Below, one piece after another: positions 1 through 12,963 of a stretch of DNA of 64,000 nt. This DNA is from Buddleja alternifolia (lineage: Eukaryota > Streptophyta > Magnoliopsida > Lamiales > Scrophulariaceae). Location of the stretch: the NCBI GenBank assembly GCA_019426215.1, contig CM033394.1:21534195-21598194 (forward strand), read 5' to 3'. The position numbers were made by a program, and so were the translations under genes. Each line of letters begins with the position of its first letter. Position 1 is the first letter of the stretch. The notes beneath the pieces were generated by a model. It worked only from the letters and a program-made list of their open reading frames with translations, had not been told where the DNA came from and ran no database searches.

Positions 1-74
1 ACTGTTTGCATTTAGTACGATATAATAATAGTGGTACATAGCATCACTATAATCGAGTTGAAAAGTATATTTAC

Positions 75-890
75 CTCTGTTACGGTATCCTTTTGCAAAG
101 TCTTCCATGAATATGGCATTTTAAGCTTGATTCCTGTAAGTATACAGTTTATCAGCAATATATAGAAGTACGCAAAACCTAAAACTGTGGACCAGCTGAA
201 ATATACAACACAATTAGCATATATATATATATATATATATATATGAGAACAATGCAATAGTTTATTTTTTTATTAAATGGGGAGGTTTATCCGGAATTCA
301 TATAGCTAGGGAAGACACCGAATCTTTTTATTTCAAAAATGTGTTTCATGAAATAAACTTATATGCAAATAATATCCACACATTTTAAATATTTAAGAAA
401 AAAATTTATATACAGATGACACGCCCTTAAGTAAATGACTCTTAAAAGTTGTTTTATTAAAAATAAAGTCATATATGACGGCTATTAAATGCAATCACCG
501 ACTTATGAAACGCTTCTTGTACTGTACATATATACCAGGAAAACAAATATAGCTAAATAACCTTTGATGTCTTGAGATTCTTCAACTGCATTGAGATGCA
601 TAAGATTTGCATCATCACCAGAAGTGCTCTCACCATCTTCTGCCCTCAATTTTTCTTGCTTTGCCAATTTCTGATCAACTACTGAGATCTTCACATCCTG
701 CATGCAGAGATCAAATTATGCACCCAATAATTAGTTCAACAGTTTTTTTTTCTTTATATATGTATATATATATATATATTATGTAACTTATTCATTATGG
801 ACTTATATGTATCTGTGAATAACCTTGACAGAAAGCTGAAGTTGTGGAACATGAGTTTGTTTATCAGAACCCCTAAGCGGTCTAGCAGTG
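75..890 (-). CDS. Unrecognised multi-exon gene, three internal exons
   Basis: I do not recognise the product. Three minus-strand exons with canonical GT..AG borders join in matching phase: 824-890, 562-697 and 75-133. Read together they give about 86 residues, hydrophilic and rich in K, E, Q, D and S. They include an acidic stretch (AEDGESTSGDD) and a basic/aromatic stretch near the end (KMPYSWKTLQKD). The phases fit (824-890 ends in phase 0, 562-697 ends in phase 1, and 75-133 supplies the other two bases), which is unlikely for random sequence. No domain is visible and neither end of the gene is defined. The first exon should lie to the right of 890 and the last beyond base 1. The composition would suit a regulatory or nuclear protein, but that is a guess. 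Confidence 0.4.
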
Positions 891-1249
891 CTGCCATGCA
901 AATAAAGATACAAAACAAAAATAAAAACCAGTGTAGACGACATATTTGAAAGTGACGGGAAATCTTAAATGTGATGAGAGGCAATTAAACTGCTTAATAT
1001 GTATATATATAACAACAATGAGGTAGGTTGAATTGTGAGTTTTGAAGTTATATATCGATGTGTATTTATATATGTGTGTAATGAGAAGGAATAAAGGAGA
1101 AATGAAAATGAAGCATTAAATGCATGAGTATTGAAGGTCATGGAAAATTGTTCTAAGGAACATGCAGATGCTTGGATGCTGGACATTGAAAACAAAATTG
1201 TGGATATTGGAGGCCTTCCATGTTCCCTCTCTTTCTTTCTTTCCACTTT

Positions 1250-3496
1250 TTAATCTACTGAGGGCCCAAAGGACAAATACATTATATCTCTACGTAGGTT
1301 CCTCATATTATGAATATGATCACTGCAGACATTAAGAGAGAGAGTACAGCCTGTTTATAACTGAAAAAACTAACTCTAGCTATTAAATGATTAAATTGGA
1401 TAAAAGAAAGGTATTTAACAAAAATATATAGAAAATCTCATCTTTATACTGTAATTGATCACTTGCACACATTTGATACCAAACATTTTGAAAATTAAAC
1501 ATTGCCATTTTTTATCAATTTTGGTACCACCGTTCAATTGTTAACAGAATGACACAAGTTAAGCGTGGACGTTTAGTTCTAGCGGGGAGGGAATACAAAT
1601 GGGGGAAAATGGTAAAATTGGGGAAGAACACAAAATTAGGGTTTAGAAAAGGAAGGAGATTGGGGATTTTTTCAATATTTGGTAAGAAGGGGATTTTTTC
1701 AATATTTTCAATGTTTCTAATATTAGAAAAAAAAAATACATGGACATCTTTAGTAACATCTTCTTTAAAAAGAAAAATTAATTTAATAAGCATAGAATAT
1801 ATTGATATTGTCATTAATTATGGTAGAATTGAACGAGAATTAATTAAGATTCATGCTCCCCTGGTTTACCTATAAAAATGGACACCATACCCAGATATAT
1901 AGTGGACATAGACTGACCAGCCATGTGATGCAGTAATTAAAAGAGTATGTATTGTTTGAAGCCTAAATGAGGCAGGTCACATATATACACATCGGAAGTC
2001 ATGTGGAGTTTGCAATCAGCATTTAAAATGGTAGCTGCTGGGGCCAAAGGGGGATGGGAGATATACAGGAGGACCCCATATAGAAGAGATGGTTGAGCAG
2101 ACAGTCTTGTGTGGCCGAATCGCCTTTTGCACCATCAGCCCAGCCCTCGACATTGGGGACCGACCCTAACTTAAGGTATTAAATTCTGGTAGATCAATGT
2201 AGATTTTGGGATAGTAAATTTACAAAAAATTTGATGGAAATTTGGAGGATATGCAAAATTTCGATTTGATTTTAGAGAAATTATGAAAATTAATAGAAAT
2301 ACTTGAAAAATTTAATAAAACTTTGGATAACTTTAATTACAATAATTATGGATCTTTTACATTAATAATAATATATAATATATGTATAATGAGTTTTGGT
2401 AAATGGTATGACTAAATGTTCTGCGAAGAATATAAAATAAATATGATTTGAGAGTAAAGTAATAACTAAATCTCATAGGAACTTCATTAAAATAAAGTAA
2501 CACAATTTTAATACAAATCATCAGTTAAAACCACATGGAATTTTCAGAAGGATTGAAATCAAGCTGCTATAGTTGAAACTTTAAAAGAACTCCATGTTCA
2601 AGCTCCTAAGCATTACCTAATGCTATCTTCATCATGTAATTTTTTCCAAGAATCCAAACTAAAAAAGGCTTATGCCTTGAGAAAGTGTCAGAGGCCAAAT
2701 TTAATAAAGATCAGATTGATGAAATAATATTTCCTTGAATTGCATTTTTTCAATTTTGTTATAAGCAAGTCAATCGTAAGTATCATTGAATTGTAGACGA
2801 AACTCTACAATAATGCTCATAGTAAATGTTGACCCATTTTAAAACATATTTTAAATATAAATATTTAAACATAACAATTAAATATTATTTTAAATTTTGA
2901 AAATTTCATGTTTTGGTCAAATTCCCATTGGATATTTTACAAAGTAATATAATATTATATAATAATAAAATTTTGAAAAATTTCGAGTCGAGACCCCCGA
3001 AAATTCAAACTTCGGTCGAAATTTCGGAGAAAATATAAGACCATACCCCAATCCCATCGATCTCAAGGCCAAAAATTATTGTCCAAATAGAGTACAATTT
3101 GTTATCATATGAAAAGTGATATTATATTGGTCATCTAATTTGAAGGCCAGTGATTGAACATGTAATAAGTATATGTACTAGAAAAAAGTAGTATTATCGA
3201 CAAAACGTTGAGCTACATCACCATAGTTGTCTAAAGAAAGATTTCATGTGATGTTTTTTTTAAATTTTGCTACAATAGTTATAATATAGTGACAAGAATA
3301 TTGTACATAAATAAGAATATATATTGACATCGTTGACATATGTATAATGAATTTGGGTACAACAATTATATAAAATGTTGTGATTGCGTTGTGAATAAAT
3401 ATATGTCGGTATCACTAACAAAAAAATATATATTTACGATAGAATTTCAAAAAGCAGCATTAAAATTATTAATAATTATGTATATTAAATTACAAG
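1250..3496. other. AT-rich intergenic stretch, no gene seen
   Basis: No convincing coding exon, RNA gene or element border is visible. The open frames on both strands between 1515 and 1875 overlap each other, are low in complexity and match nothing I know. Around 2980-3040 there is a small cluster of TTTCG-containing words without a clear structure. Confidence 0.5.
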
Positions 3497-5659
3497 TGAT
3501 GGAAATTAATTGATCGATTGCCCTAAATTTTCGAACTTCATGATAATCACTTAATAAGCTATAAACTGGAAGCGTACCTGAATCCATAGCGACGAATTTC
3601 ACCAAAAGATTATGCCTTTCAATTGTGGTGTAGACACTTCTTGAGTTCTCTTGAAATCTTAGACAAAAGGAAAGCTGTAATATGTTCTATACACAATTTG
3701 GGACCATAACCCTTTATATAGATAAATTTGGACTTAGTTGCTAATTAGTCCATCATAAATTAAAATTAAGCCTATGGGTATCTAAACACATATTTAATTT
3801 GAACCCCATACTTTATATAAGATGACTTAGACCCATATTACTTTATTGGATCACTAAAATTAGGCCCACTTAACTTTAAGATAATGTGAGATATATGATT
3901 AAACTGCAATGCATACACATCTGTACACCCGAACGTTAATAGTTATATATACGTACTGTTGTGATTCGGTCTACCAGAAATTTTTTTTAATCCAAATCAC
4001 TCTAGAAATTGAATCTAGGGTTTCGTGATATTATTTTGCAATAAGAAAAATACGAAAGAAAATTATCAAATTACCTCTTGACGACAAAACTCTAATAATC
4101 AGCAACAGCCCCAAACTCCTGCCTCTAGAGTATCACGCGTAAGAAGAATCTCCAAGAAAACTCCGATCTCCTCCCCGTAACCAATGGCAGCGGTGGCTAG
4201 ATGGAGAGAGAGGGAGGGAATTTTGTCTTTGTTTTGCTCTAGGTCTTTAGCGCAAAGTCAAATTCTGAATTATGACTTGTGTAGAATTCTGACATTGACT
4301 AACAACTTATACCAAGTAAACAAAACCCCTAGTCCACCTAAGAGGGGGCGGCCGCTAGGCCTATGTGGAATGGGCTTCCGGGCTTTGTTCTATCTTAGCC
4401 CATGTGCAATTAATCAAATCCAAGTCCAATCTAATTGACTTTTAATTAATTACTTAAATCCAATTAATTAAATTCAACTTATAAATTAATTTAACTTATG
4501 AATTAAATGATTTAATTAATTTATTTAATCTAATTGAATATCGTTAACTAAATCATGACATCCATTTTGTTATTCATTCACATCTAATGTGAATTTACCA
4601 AAATACCCTTAGCATAGAAAATCATTCATTATCTTTACATAGCGCGGCTCTCTAGGCTCGATTTAATTGGCAGTGGGAGGATTTAAAAGGATAAGTTTGT
4701 CACCTAACCAGCACCGTGAAATCAAATCGTAGCCCAATTGAATAAGAGATGAAAATTTCATCACGAACTTTGATTACGACTACCATATGTGTATAAACTC
4801 TTCACCGATGTGACCCGATCAAGTAAGAGTGATGATACGTCAAACTCATAGAACTTGATGTTGTACTCAGTAATCATAATAATGTGACATTACCAAACTA
4901 CCCTCAGTGGCCGTCACTAGTTAGTTTATATACTTTGGCTAAAGACATTGTAATTTCAATTACTTATGATCGTACAGGTTACATACTCGTTTACTATCGA
5001 AACAGTGAATTCCATATTAGCAGTTATCTTACAATGCGAATGCACCATGTGAATCGTACTTCAAGGTCGACCCCACCTATCTGGTGATACGAGACTAACT
5101 ATTCTGATAACATATTCAATTCTACAAGCACATTGTAAATAACTCCTCAGGTCTAAAGTTCACACATACTGTCGCAATCATAATCCCAATCATTGACTAT
5201 TAAAGAGTAAATACCCATGTGATCGGATAAATCCGAGTTAAGTTCAAATATGTTAATTCCATTAACTATATTCATGACACCAGCTTCCACTATCTAATCA
5301 GTGTTCGACTGACACTTCTTTGTCAAAGCAAGTGTCATACGAATTGAATTTTAATGCCCAATTAAAATTCCATAACTCGTGAAATATGATTAAGAGATTA
5401 AGTACTTGACTCTTTTCGTGCCTCCTCTCAACCATAAGAGGTGGAAAGTCTATCTTCAAATCTCAATGACTTATTTGTTCAACACACTTAAATGCCATTA
5501 GATTTACATGAACAAAATCAAAACCTTTATTCTATAAATAGAAACATATAATCGTTTGTACAAAAATAACTTTTTAAAGCCCTAATCAATCTAATTCCTC
5601 ATTGGCATTGAGGGCATACACCTAACATGTACATGATATAAATCCACAAAATTTTAACA
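3497..5659 (-). mobile_element. 3' LTR of a Ty1/copia element, split by a second LTR
   Basis: Next to the copia pol fragment on its right, the minus strand shows a polypurine-like run (5660-5672) and then an LTR start of the TGTTAAAATTTTG type, whose first base is 5659. After 32 bases this LTR is interrupted by the solo LTR 3957-5627. It resumes at 3956 and runs left through a TATA-like motif (minus strand, near 3715) to about 3500. The outer end is approximate; a TGATGG word at about 3497 is the best candidate. Total length without the insert would be about 0.5 kb. Confidence 0.5.
3957..5627 (-). mobile_element. Solo LTR, copia type (family E)
   Basis: The element begins TGTTGTGATTCGG and ends CCTAACA on the plus strand. 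On minus it therefore starts TGTTAGGTGTATGCCC, a usual copia LTR start. The flanking five bases are CGTAC on the left and TGTAC on the right, a 4/5 match that I read as the target-site duplication. It sits inside the older copia LTR described above. The short open frames inside it are not genes. Confidence 0.65.
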
Positions 5660-5672
5660 AAGTCCCATTTGG

Positions 5673-7204
5673 ACTATATACATGTGCATACACATAATAC
5701 CTTACAATCATGTATCACATTATAAACTTTAATAGCTTGAGCAAACTTTTTGTATTTAGTCATCTTATCCAATCCTGTCCATAGTCAATTTAACACAAGG
5801 ATCAAAGAGGTTGTCATCACATTAATCGCAACTAAACCCATCAGTGGTCACATATGTCAAAGTAACTAACAACCTGGATTGAATATGGATGTGTAGCGTG
5901 GAAATTACATGTTATGTGATCTACACATGCCTATTTCTAACTGGTCCTACCTTAGTCCTTATGAGATCAAACATAACATTCAGTGTGCAAAACTAAAGAA
6001 CTTTTTGCTTTAGCAATAACCAAAGTGTACACATATGTCATGACATCAAATCTCAAACATTGAGCAAACACATATTACAATATCCCATTGAATCTAGACA
6101 TTGTCTAGTGATACAACACCTATACGGGCATTATGCTCGTGAAAGACCTTCAGTGTCAAGCCCTTAGTAAGCAGATCTGCAATCATGGAGTTTGTCCCAA
6201 TATGCTCAATACTAATTTGACCACTTTGAACTCTTTTTTAACAACAAGAAACGTAATATTTATATGTTTAGACTTAGAAGAACTCATGTTTTTATTTGAA
6301 TAAGAGACTGGGGATCTATTGTCGCAAATAACTTTAGCGATCTTTCAATACCATCTATTATACGCAGCTTAGTGACAAAATTTCATAGCCAAATCTCTTG
6401 ATTTGATGCCTCATATGCTGTTACAAATTCTGCTTCCATGGTGGAGGAAGCAATGGGTGTCTGCTTAGCACTCCTCCAAGAAATTGCTCCACCAGCAAGC
6501 AAGTAAATGTCGCTCGAAGTGGATTTGCGACTATCGTGGCATCCCGCAAAGTTAGAATGAGAATACCCAATGATCTCAAGTTGATCCGACTATCAATATG
6601 TGAGCATGTAATCTTTTGTTCTCTTTAAAGTACCGCATAACCCTTTTGGCTGCTTTTCAATGATCCATACCCGGATTACTCAAATATCTGCCTAATAGCC
6701 CAATAATGAATGCGAGGTCTGGACGAGTATACACTTACGGATACATCAAACTCTCTATAGCCGAAGCATAACGGATATCCATCATTTCTTTAGACTCAAT
6801 TTCATTCTTAGAGCATTGATTGAGACTGAATTGGTCTCCCTTAGCCACTGGGTATCACCTGATTTGCAGTCCTGTATGCCAAACCTTTGAAGTACCTTAT
6901 GGATATAGCCCTTCTGTGATAATCCAAGAATACCTTGGGAATGATCTCGATGTATCTGAATTCCTAATACAAAAGATGCATCGCCAAGATCCTTCATCTC
7001 AAATTTCTTTGAGAGAAATTTCTTGGTTTCATGCAATAAGTATATATCATTGGTGGTAAGTAGGATGTCATCCACATACGAAATCAGGAAAATACATTTG
7101 CTCCCACTGAATTTATGGAATTCAAAATCATCAACTGCGTTTACCTCAAAACCTAATGATAAAACAATTTGATGAAATTTGTGATACCATTGACGGGAAA
7201 CCTG
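5673..7204 (-). pseudogene. Ty1/copia pol fragment: reverse transcriptase and RNase H
   Basis: The minus strand encodes the C-terminal part of a copia polyprotein. The frame 6782-7216 contains the copia RT block SRQWYHKF followed by the catalytic YVDDILL motif, then EMKDLGDASFVLGIQIHRD. Further left, 6420-6500 translates to a STMEAEFVTAYEA block and 6118-6180 to LLTKGLTLKVFHEHNARIG. Both are hallmarks of the RNase H end of copia pol; the usual DPLTKGL has become DLLTKGL. Frames are broken between these blocks. The 5' part (gag, protease, integrase and the first half of RT) is missing, cut off exactly where the Sirevirus-like LTR begins at 7205. This is a dead remnant. Confidence 0.85.
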
Positions 7205-8670
7205 TGTTGGTCCCAAATGGCATATGAAAAGGCTCTAGAAGGGGGGGTTGAATAAACCCTGAAGTTTTCTTCTAACTTCAAAAAATTTCTTGCCTCTTAA
7301 AAGTTTTGAATCCTTGGAAAGCAAAGCGCTTAGTTAAGCGCTAAAGTGGAGATAACTTAGACTTAATGATTTTAGCTATTATCAAAGTAGGGTAAAGCGT
7401 AGATCGCTTAATTAGGGTTAGCATAATAGAAATGATTTTAATTACTTAGCATTCGGTTTGCCAATTAGTCGCTTGACTAATTTAATGCTTTGAACGAATA
7501 ATATACAAATGATAAAGAAAGCAATACAACAGTAAAGTAAATGACACAAGATATGAAAGGTTCACTGGGTAGTGTAATCCCAGCTACGTCCTTCTTCTCC
7601 TCTGCACTCGGACGAAATCGACTAATGATTATCAAAGTCTTCACATAGATGACTTCTACAAATGATGCATAAAACAAAGATGATCTTGAGCATCTTGATC
7701 ACACGGAATTCAGCTCCACTTAGATCTCTTCAACAAGCTTCTTTCATCCAGAAATAATGCTTGAATCATAACTTCTTCACACAGATGATAGACGTTAGGG
7801 GGTTTTGTCACTAGGGTTTGTTTGATTTTGGAAGTTCAATCAACTTGGAATATCTCAATAGTAGTGAGGGTTCTTCTATGGAAGATGTTTGAGATATTGG
7901 TGAATATCTTTGGAAGGTATGAAAAACTTGAAGGATTTGGATATGGAGATTTGAAAGCTTTTCTTGGAAGGATTTCAGCAAAGTTTCTGCGTAATTTTGT
8001 GTATATCTTATGTATGTTTGGGGTTTGCTAAAAGGCGCTCTTAATAGACATTTCTTAGAATTTGTCCGTTCAACCCATGCTGGCGCGTGTCTAGCACTCG
8101 GCGAGTGGATAACTCATTTTTTCTGACACTTATGAAATTCTGCTGCACCGATTGGATGTGGCATACTTTGAACTCTAACAATCTAGTCAATGATGGTGTG
8201 TCCTTGCGTTAATAGTCCTTATCACGTTCACTGCTCTTATCAAGCATTAAATGCATTTGAATTTATTTTTTGTTGGAAATAAATGCCCATTATTGATTGC
8301 ATTTAAGTCCTTCATGACTTTGGAATTTATTTCAAGTGAATCTTGATTGCTTGGTCACTTAGTCGCTGATTCAGAAATCCTGAAATGTCTTTAGCATTTG
8401 ACAGATGCTTAAGATAATCTTCATCTTCACTTGACTTCAGACATTGATCTTCAACTTTCTCTTTGATAGACTCACTTAGAATTCTATCAACAATTGAGTG
8501 TCTAACACTTAGTCTAAAATCTATGAAGATAAAAATACAAGCATAGGAAAATATTAAACTTTCAACGCTTATACAGATTTCTATGAAAGCATAAACTTAC
8601 ATTCTCTTTGGGTTTAACATAAAATCCTATCTTATCATCATCAAAACATCTAACATGAAATTTCATAACA
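7205..8670 (-). mobile_element. 3' LTR of a Sirevirus-like copia element (family B, copy 1)
   Basis: On plus it runs from TGTTGGTCCCAAATGGC to TTTCATAACA; on minus it starts TGTTATGAAATTTCATG. It corresponds to the LTR at 54883-56657, which starts TGTTAGGAATTTCATATTAG and ends with GGGACCAACA. A polypurine tract adjoins it on the right, so this is a 3' LTR in minus orientation rather than a solo LTR. It interrupts copia RT sequence on its left. At about 1.47 kb it is shorter than its 1.78-kb relative. Confidence 0.75.
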
Positions 8671-8686
8671 ATTTCCCCCTTTTTAA
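8671..8686 (-). other. Polypurine tract of the Sirevirus-like element
   Basis: On minus the bases directly upstream of the LTR read TTAAAAAGGGGGAAAT. The same kind of tract precedes the second family B LTR at 54867-54882. It would prime plus-strand DNA synthesis during reverse transcription and fixes the element's orientation. Confidence 0.75.
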
Positions 8687-11187
8687 TGATGTCAAGACTT
8701 TAACTCTTTTATAATTTTAAGAGTTAGACAATTGCCAAAAGATGTTAAATTAGCATTAGAAAGTTAGTAGAGTTAGCTAAGTTAGATTAGCTTCAACAAG
8801 TTGTTTCAGAGTTCAAATCATTCATTCATATATAAAACTTTGAAGGCATAAAATGATTACACTGAAAGTTAAGGAAAGCAAAAGAAGATACAACAAAATA
8901 TAACATAAATAAGCGTCTATCTTCTCTATCGCTTAGATGCCTCGCGCAGTTTTTCATCGAATATTTCTCTTGCAAGATCAAGAAAAACTCTATCGATGTC
9001 TATCATAGTTGTATGATATTCCTCGATATAGTATTCTCGATTTTCCTCAGCACTTTTGTTGTGCTCTAGCAACATCTCAACCCAATCTTTAGGTTGTATG
9101 TCAAGCGTCCAAATTGGCTCATGATAAAGATCTTGGACCCTGTCATTTGAAGGCTTCCAATTTAGCTACTTTCTTAGAGGTGCAGCATAAGGGTGAAAAC
9201 CCATGCCTTCAATGAAATCAATGTCAAGGTCGGGAAGCCTATGCCTTTGCCTGAAATGTCTTGGCTTGCACTTTTTGGTAACCTTTTGATTAAGGTCTTT
9301 AATTTTTTAAAACATTGCGCGCCAATTCTTGTTATCTGTTTTTGACTCGGAGGCTTTGGCTTTTAGATGATCTTCTCCCTTCTTCACATCAACGAGAGAT
9401 GATCAGATAGAGGCCTTATGTTCATTCATAATCTTGAATTCTTCCACAAGGGCGGCAACCTGAGTCGCTAGGACTAAAGAGGTTGTATCTGACTGAAGAT
9501 GGTGTTCAGTGTCTACGGCTGTGTTAGCAGAAAGCGATTGATTGAAATTCGATGAGAGTTCAGCGATCAGAAGGACCATTTTATCAAGCACTTTGATTGT
9601 GCATTGATTGTCTTGATTTCGCATATTAGCGATTCTTGTATGGTTCACCCCACTGAGCACTTCTTTAGATTAATCTTCAAGATGAGAGCATGAACCTCGA
9701 ATTTTAACAAGAGAATTTTTGACCCCTTTCTTGCAGTCTTTAGCTTCTGGGTCATTCTCTGAATCAGATGAGTTGTCGCTTGAGGAAGATGAATGCTCTT
9801 GAGGAGGCAATGATTCTTTGGACATTGTGCCCTTTCCTCTAACAAGATCTCTGATAAGAGGTTCCTCGGGTTCCTCTTCAGCGACTTGCTGTATGGCATG
9901 ATCTATAGATTGGGTTGTAGCGTCAAGTTGGACAACTTGAGAGATAAGTGGTTTCTTCCTCAAATGGAAAGCGTGGAGCATCTGTCGTAGTTGAAGTTTT
10001 GTTTACTTGCATTTCCATAATTTGCATGAAAGAAGAGTGTTTTTGAATAGGGAGGTCCCGGAGTGGGCTAATCGCTTCCATTATGTGCCTTGGACTTATG
10101 TAGAAGGTTCGTGGAATATGAAATAGAGTGTCTTTGCATTGTTGTGTGCTAAACGCTAGGTCAGCGTCTTACAGCATCACTACACCAGAGATGTAAGAAT
10201 TGAAATAGTCCATCAAATAAGACATCAGGGCCTGAGCATGTACTTGATCCACTAGCTGGAGAAGAGAATGGATTTGAGCCACTTGGATACTCTGTTATGT
10301 GAATAGACTTAGTAGCACGTAGTAGGCTCTAAACTAATTAAAACCATAATAGTGGTTGAAAGTTATGTCCAATGACTGAGCATTGCCAAGAACTGCTCTA
10401 CCTGTCATGTGGTCTTCCGCATGCTCAAAGGTTAGGCGCATGTGCGCTTCACTTGGCCTGGGGGCTTCATCTCGGTTACTGGTGGAGGCATCTTCACTGA
10501 TGTCAAAGAGACTACCTTTGATGATTTGGAGAAGCTGATGCCGAATGTATAGTTCCATTCCTTGTCGATAATAAGGCAAGTCGTTAACCTTTCCCACTAG
10601 CATTTTCTGCTCCTGGAGCGAAAATTAAGAGAATCCTCTTCGTCCGTACTAGATTCCAAACTTGAAAAGAGAAGGACATTTGATCATCTCTTCCAGAGTG
10701 TGAAAGTGCAGCACGAAATCTCCTGTCTATCTGGATGTCAATCAACCAGCATCTTCCTAGCTTTTCATCTTACAGTCTATCCTTTTTAGTCTCATCTAAC
10801 TTCTTGAATTTCTCTTTTTCAACATCAAAGTCATTGGCCCAGACTCTCGCTAGGTACTCGCGGGCTTCCTCTTCAACCCACTTGTTAATAGAATTGGGTC
10901 CTTCACCGAACATTTGACCCTTTCTTTTCCATAAGCGCAAGGGCTTGGAAGAAGATTGATTGGCGGATAAGTTGACAATTTTGGGCGAGGTGGAGTAACC
11001 CAAGGAGTTGAGCATTTCCTCGTTGAGGTTCTTTAGCCTACCTGAAATGTTGGGGTTCCGGAATTGGATATGAGTGTTGCGTAATGGGAAGTTGCATTCT
11101 TCACTCTTGCTGACTTCTTGAAAGCAATTTCAAGAGTGGATGGGTATAAGATACCACAATTAGTGGCATTGAGTGCAAGTGGAAGAT
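8687..11187 (-). pseudogene. Decayed 3' accessory (env-like) region of a Sirevirus-like element
   Basis: Between the polypurine tract and 11187 the minus strand holds broken hydrophilic frames: 10770-11015 (lysine- and glutamate-rich, helical), 10334-10603, 9670-9981 (a serine- and acid-rich linker) and 9403-9660. In Sireviruses an extra ORF with coiled-coil character lies between pol and the 3' LTR, and position and composition fit that. The relative at 53426-54700 still has a long frame in the same place. No RT, integrase or gag block is recognisable here. Stops and frameshifts between the pieces make it a pseudogene. It is cut on the right by the LTR at 11188. The env-like label rests on position, not on any recognised envelope motif. 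Confidence 0.5.
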
Positions 11188-12963
11188 TGTTAGGATTATG
11201 CCCTCAGATGCCATAGAGGATAGAATGATAGGGCAACTTTCTTGTAATGAACTTATTTATTATTCATAATAAAAGGCATTGATTAGTTTTCACTTAAATC
11301 TTATCTGCATCTATAAGTAGTGCAAAACATTTTGTCCATATTTTCAGTGTAATCTCTCTACTTCCTATGGGATAGAAATATTGGCACTAGAGAGATTGAC
11401 CTTGATTACTTAAACTCGTTCGCAAGTAATATGAAGTCTTTAATGGACAAATAAAGACTTAGAACACTTGTACAATCTTAGCTTTAAAATGGGAGTGCCA
11501 GTCGAACACCATGTGATGGTAGGAGCGTAAGACTATAGGCACATCAGTGGAACTAATATACTCGAACACGACTCGCATCGGTTGTGTCACATGGGTTTTC
11601 ACTCTGTGACTGTCAATGACAGAACTGATTATGCGTAATAGGTATATGTCAACCTTTGACCTGAAGTATCAGGCTGAAGATACACTTGTGACGTCAAGTC
11701 TGTCACTAGAGTAGTTAGACCCAATTCACCCGTTGGTGTGGTCGACCTTGAAATGCGTCTTGGTGGGCAAGTGGTAGTCTTAGCTGATAACTAATATGGG
11801 ATTTGTTCTCTTATAAGTGAATGCGAAAGTATCCTATGTGATTATAGATAATAGAGATCAAAGTCTTTGGCCAAAGTAAAACAGACGATTGTGCGAGGCA
11901 CTATATCGAGCCCAATGATCTCGTATTATTACAATTAATACATATGGTCAAGTCCAATGAGTTTGACATAACCATGACTCTCACTTGACTAGGACACGTG
12001 AACAAAGGGTTTATACTTATACGGTGTTTACAATTGGAAGGTTGTAGAATGATCCAATCATTCGATTTTGTTTGGGCTATGAAGTGGGCCACGTGACAGG
12101 CTAGGTGTTACCCACTTTCTTTGGATTCCTCTCATTGCCAAACGAAACGAACCTAAAGAGTCGCGCTAAAGGATTGATAAAGAAAAATGAAAGTATTTTC
12201 TATTTTATTTTGGGAGATTTAATTTATGGGATAAATTAAATAATTAATTAATTACTCATTAGATGAGATGATTAATTATAAAGATAAGATTAATTATTAA
12301 TTAATTTCTCAAGAAAATAAATTAATGAATTAATTCATCTAATTAATTTGGTTATTTAATTAATTAATTTATTAATTGCATATAATAAATTATTAATTAA
12401 ATAGATAATTAATTAAAACAAAAGATAGGCCGGCTATGCGGGGGGGCATCCATTTGGACGCCTCCTAGGGCTAAGTTGGTTGTCCACTAGGATGCCCAAC
12501 GAGGACTCTTTTGTTTTGTCTTGGTCAATAAGTCAAATGATAATAAAAGGACTCTTGACCTAGATGAGATAACAAGTTATCATACAACTTTCCTAGAAAG
12601 AAAAGAAAAACTCATCCCTCTCTCTTAATACTCTAGCCGTCGGTCACTAAGAGAAAAAGAAGGATTTTTTTATCAAATCAATTTGCTTGATAATTTAGAG
12701 GCAACGTACGTTGGTTGTTCGGATCAAGAATTCAAGAAGGATTTTAAGAATTCGTGAAGATTGGATTGCACGTGTTCTTGAAGATTTCAAGCATTCAAGT
12801 TTCGAATTTTTAAAGGTGGAATTAGGTCTCCAACCACTTTGCTTCAACGGGTAAGTAATTATTTGTTTTAGCGTTTATTAGATTCAATTATGCAAATCGA
12901 GATTCACTTTGGGATTTAATTTATAAAAACCTTCGACTGCGCAATATTTCGCGTAACCCAACA
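11188..12963 (+). mobile_element. Solo LTR, copia type (family A, copy 1)
   Basis: It starts TGTTAGGATTATGCCCTC and ends TAACCCAACA, about 1.78 kb. The same family occurs inverted at 14775-16555 and 50900-52583; they share the start block (a GGCATCTGAGGGCATAATCC word in the inverted copies), an AT-rich middle full of TTAATTAA words and the end block. No target-site duplication is visible (AAGAT left, TCATT right), so it may have recombined or been truncated at a border. It contains no gene. Confidence 0.75.

Noticed and set aside
220..245. TA dinucleotide runs (also near 760, 43565 and 47865)
   Set aside because: Ordinary plant microsatellites; no structure beyond the repeat.
1515..1875. Opposed frames on both strands
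   Set aside because: Built of short repeats of an AAAATGGG/TTGGGGAAG kind; no start context, splice sites or domain.
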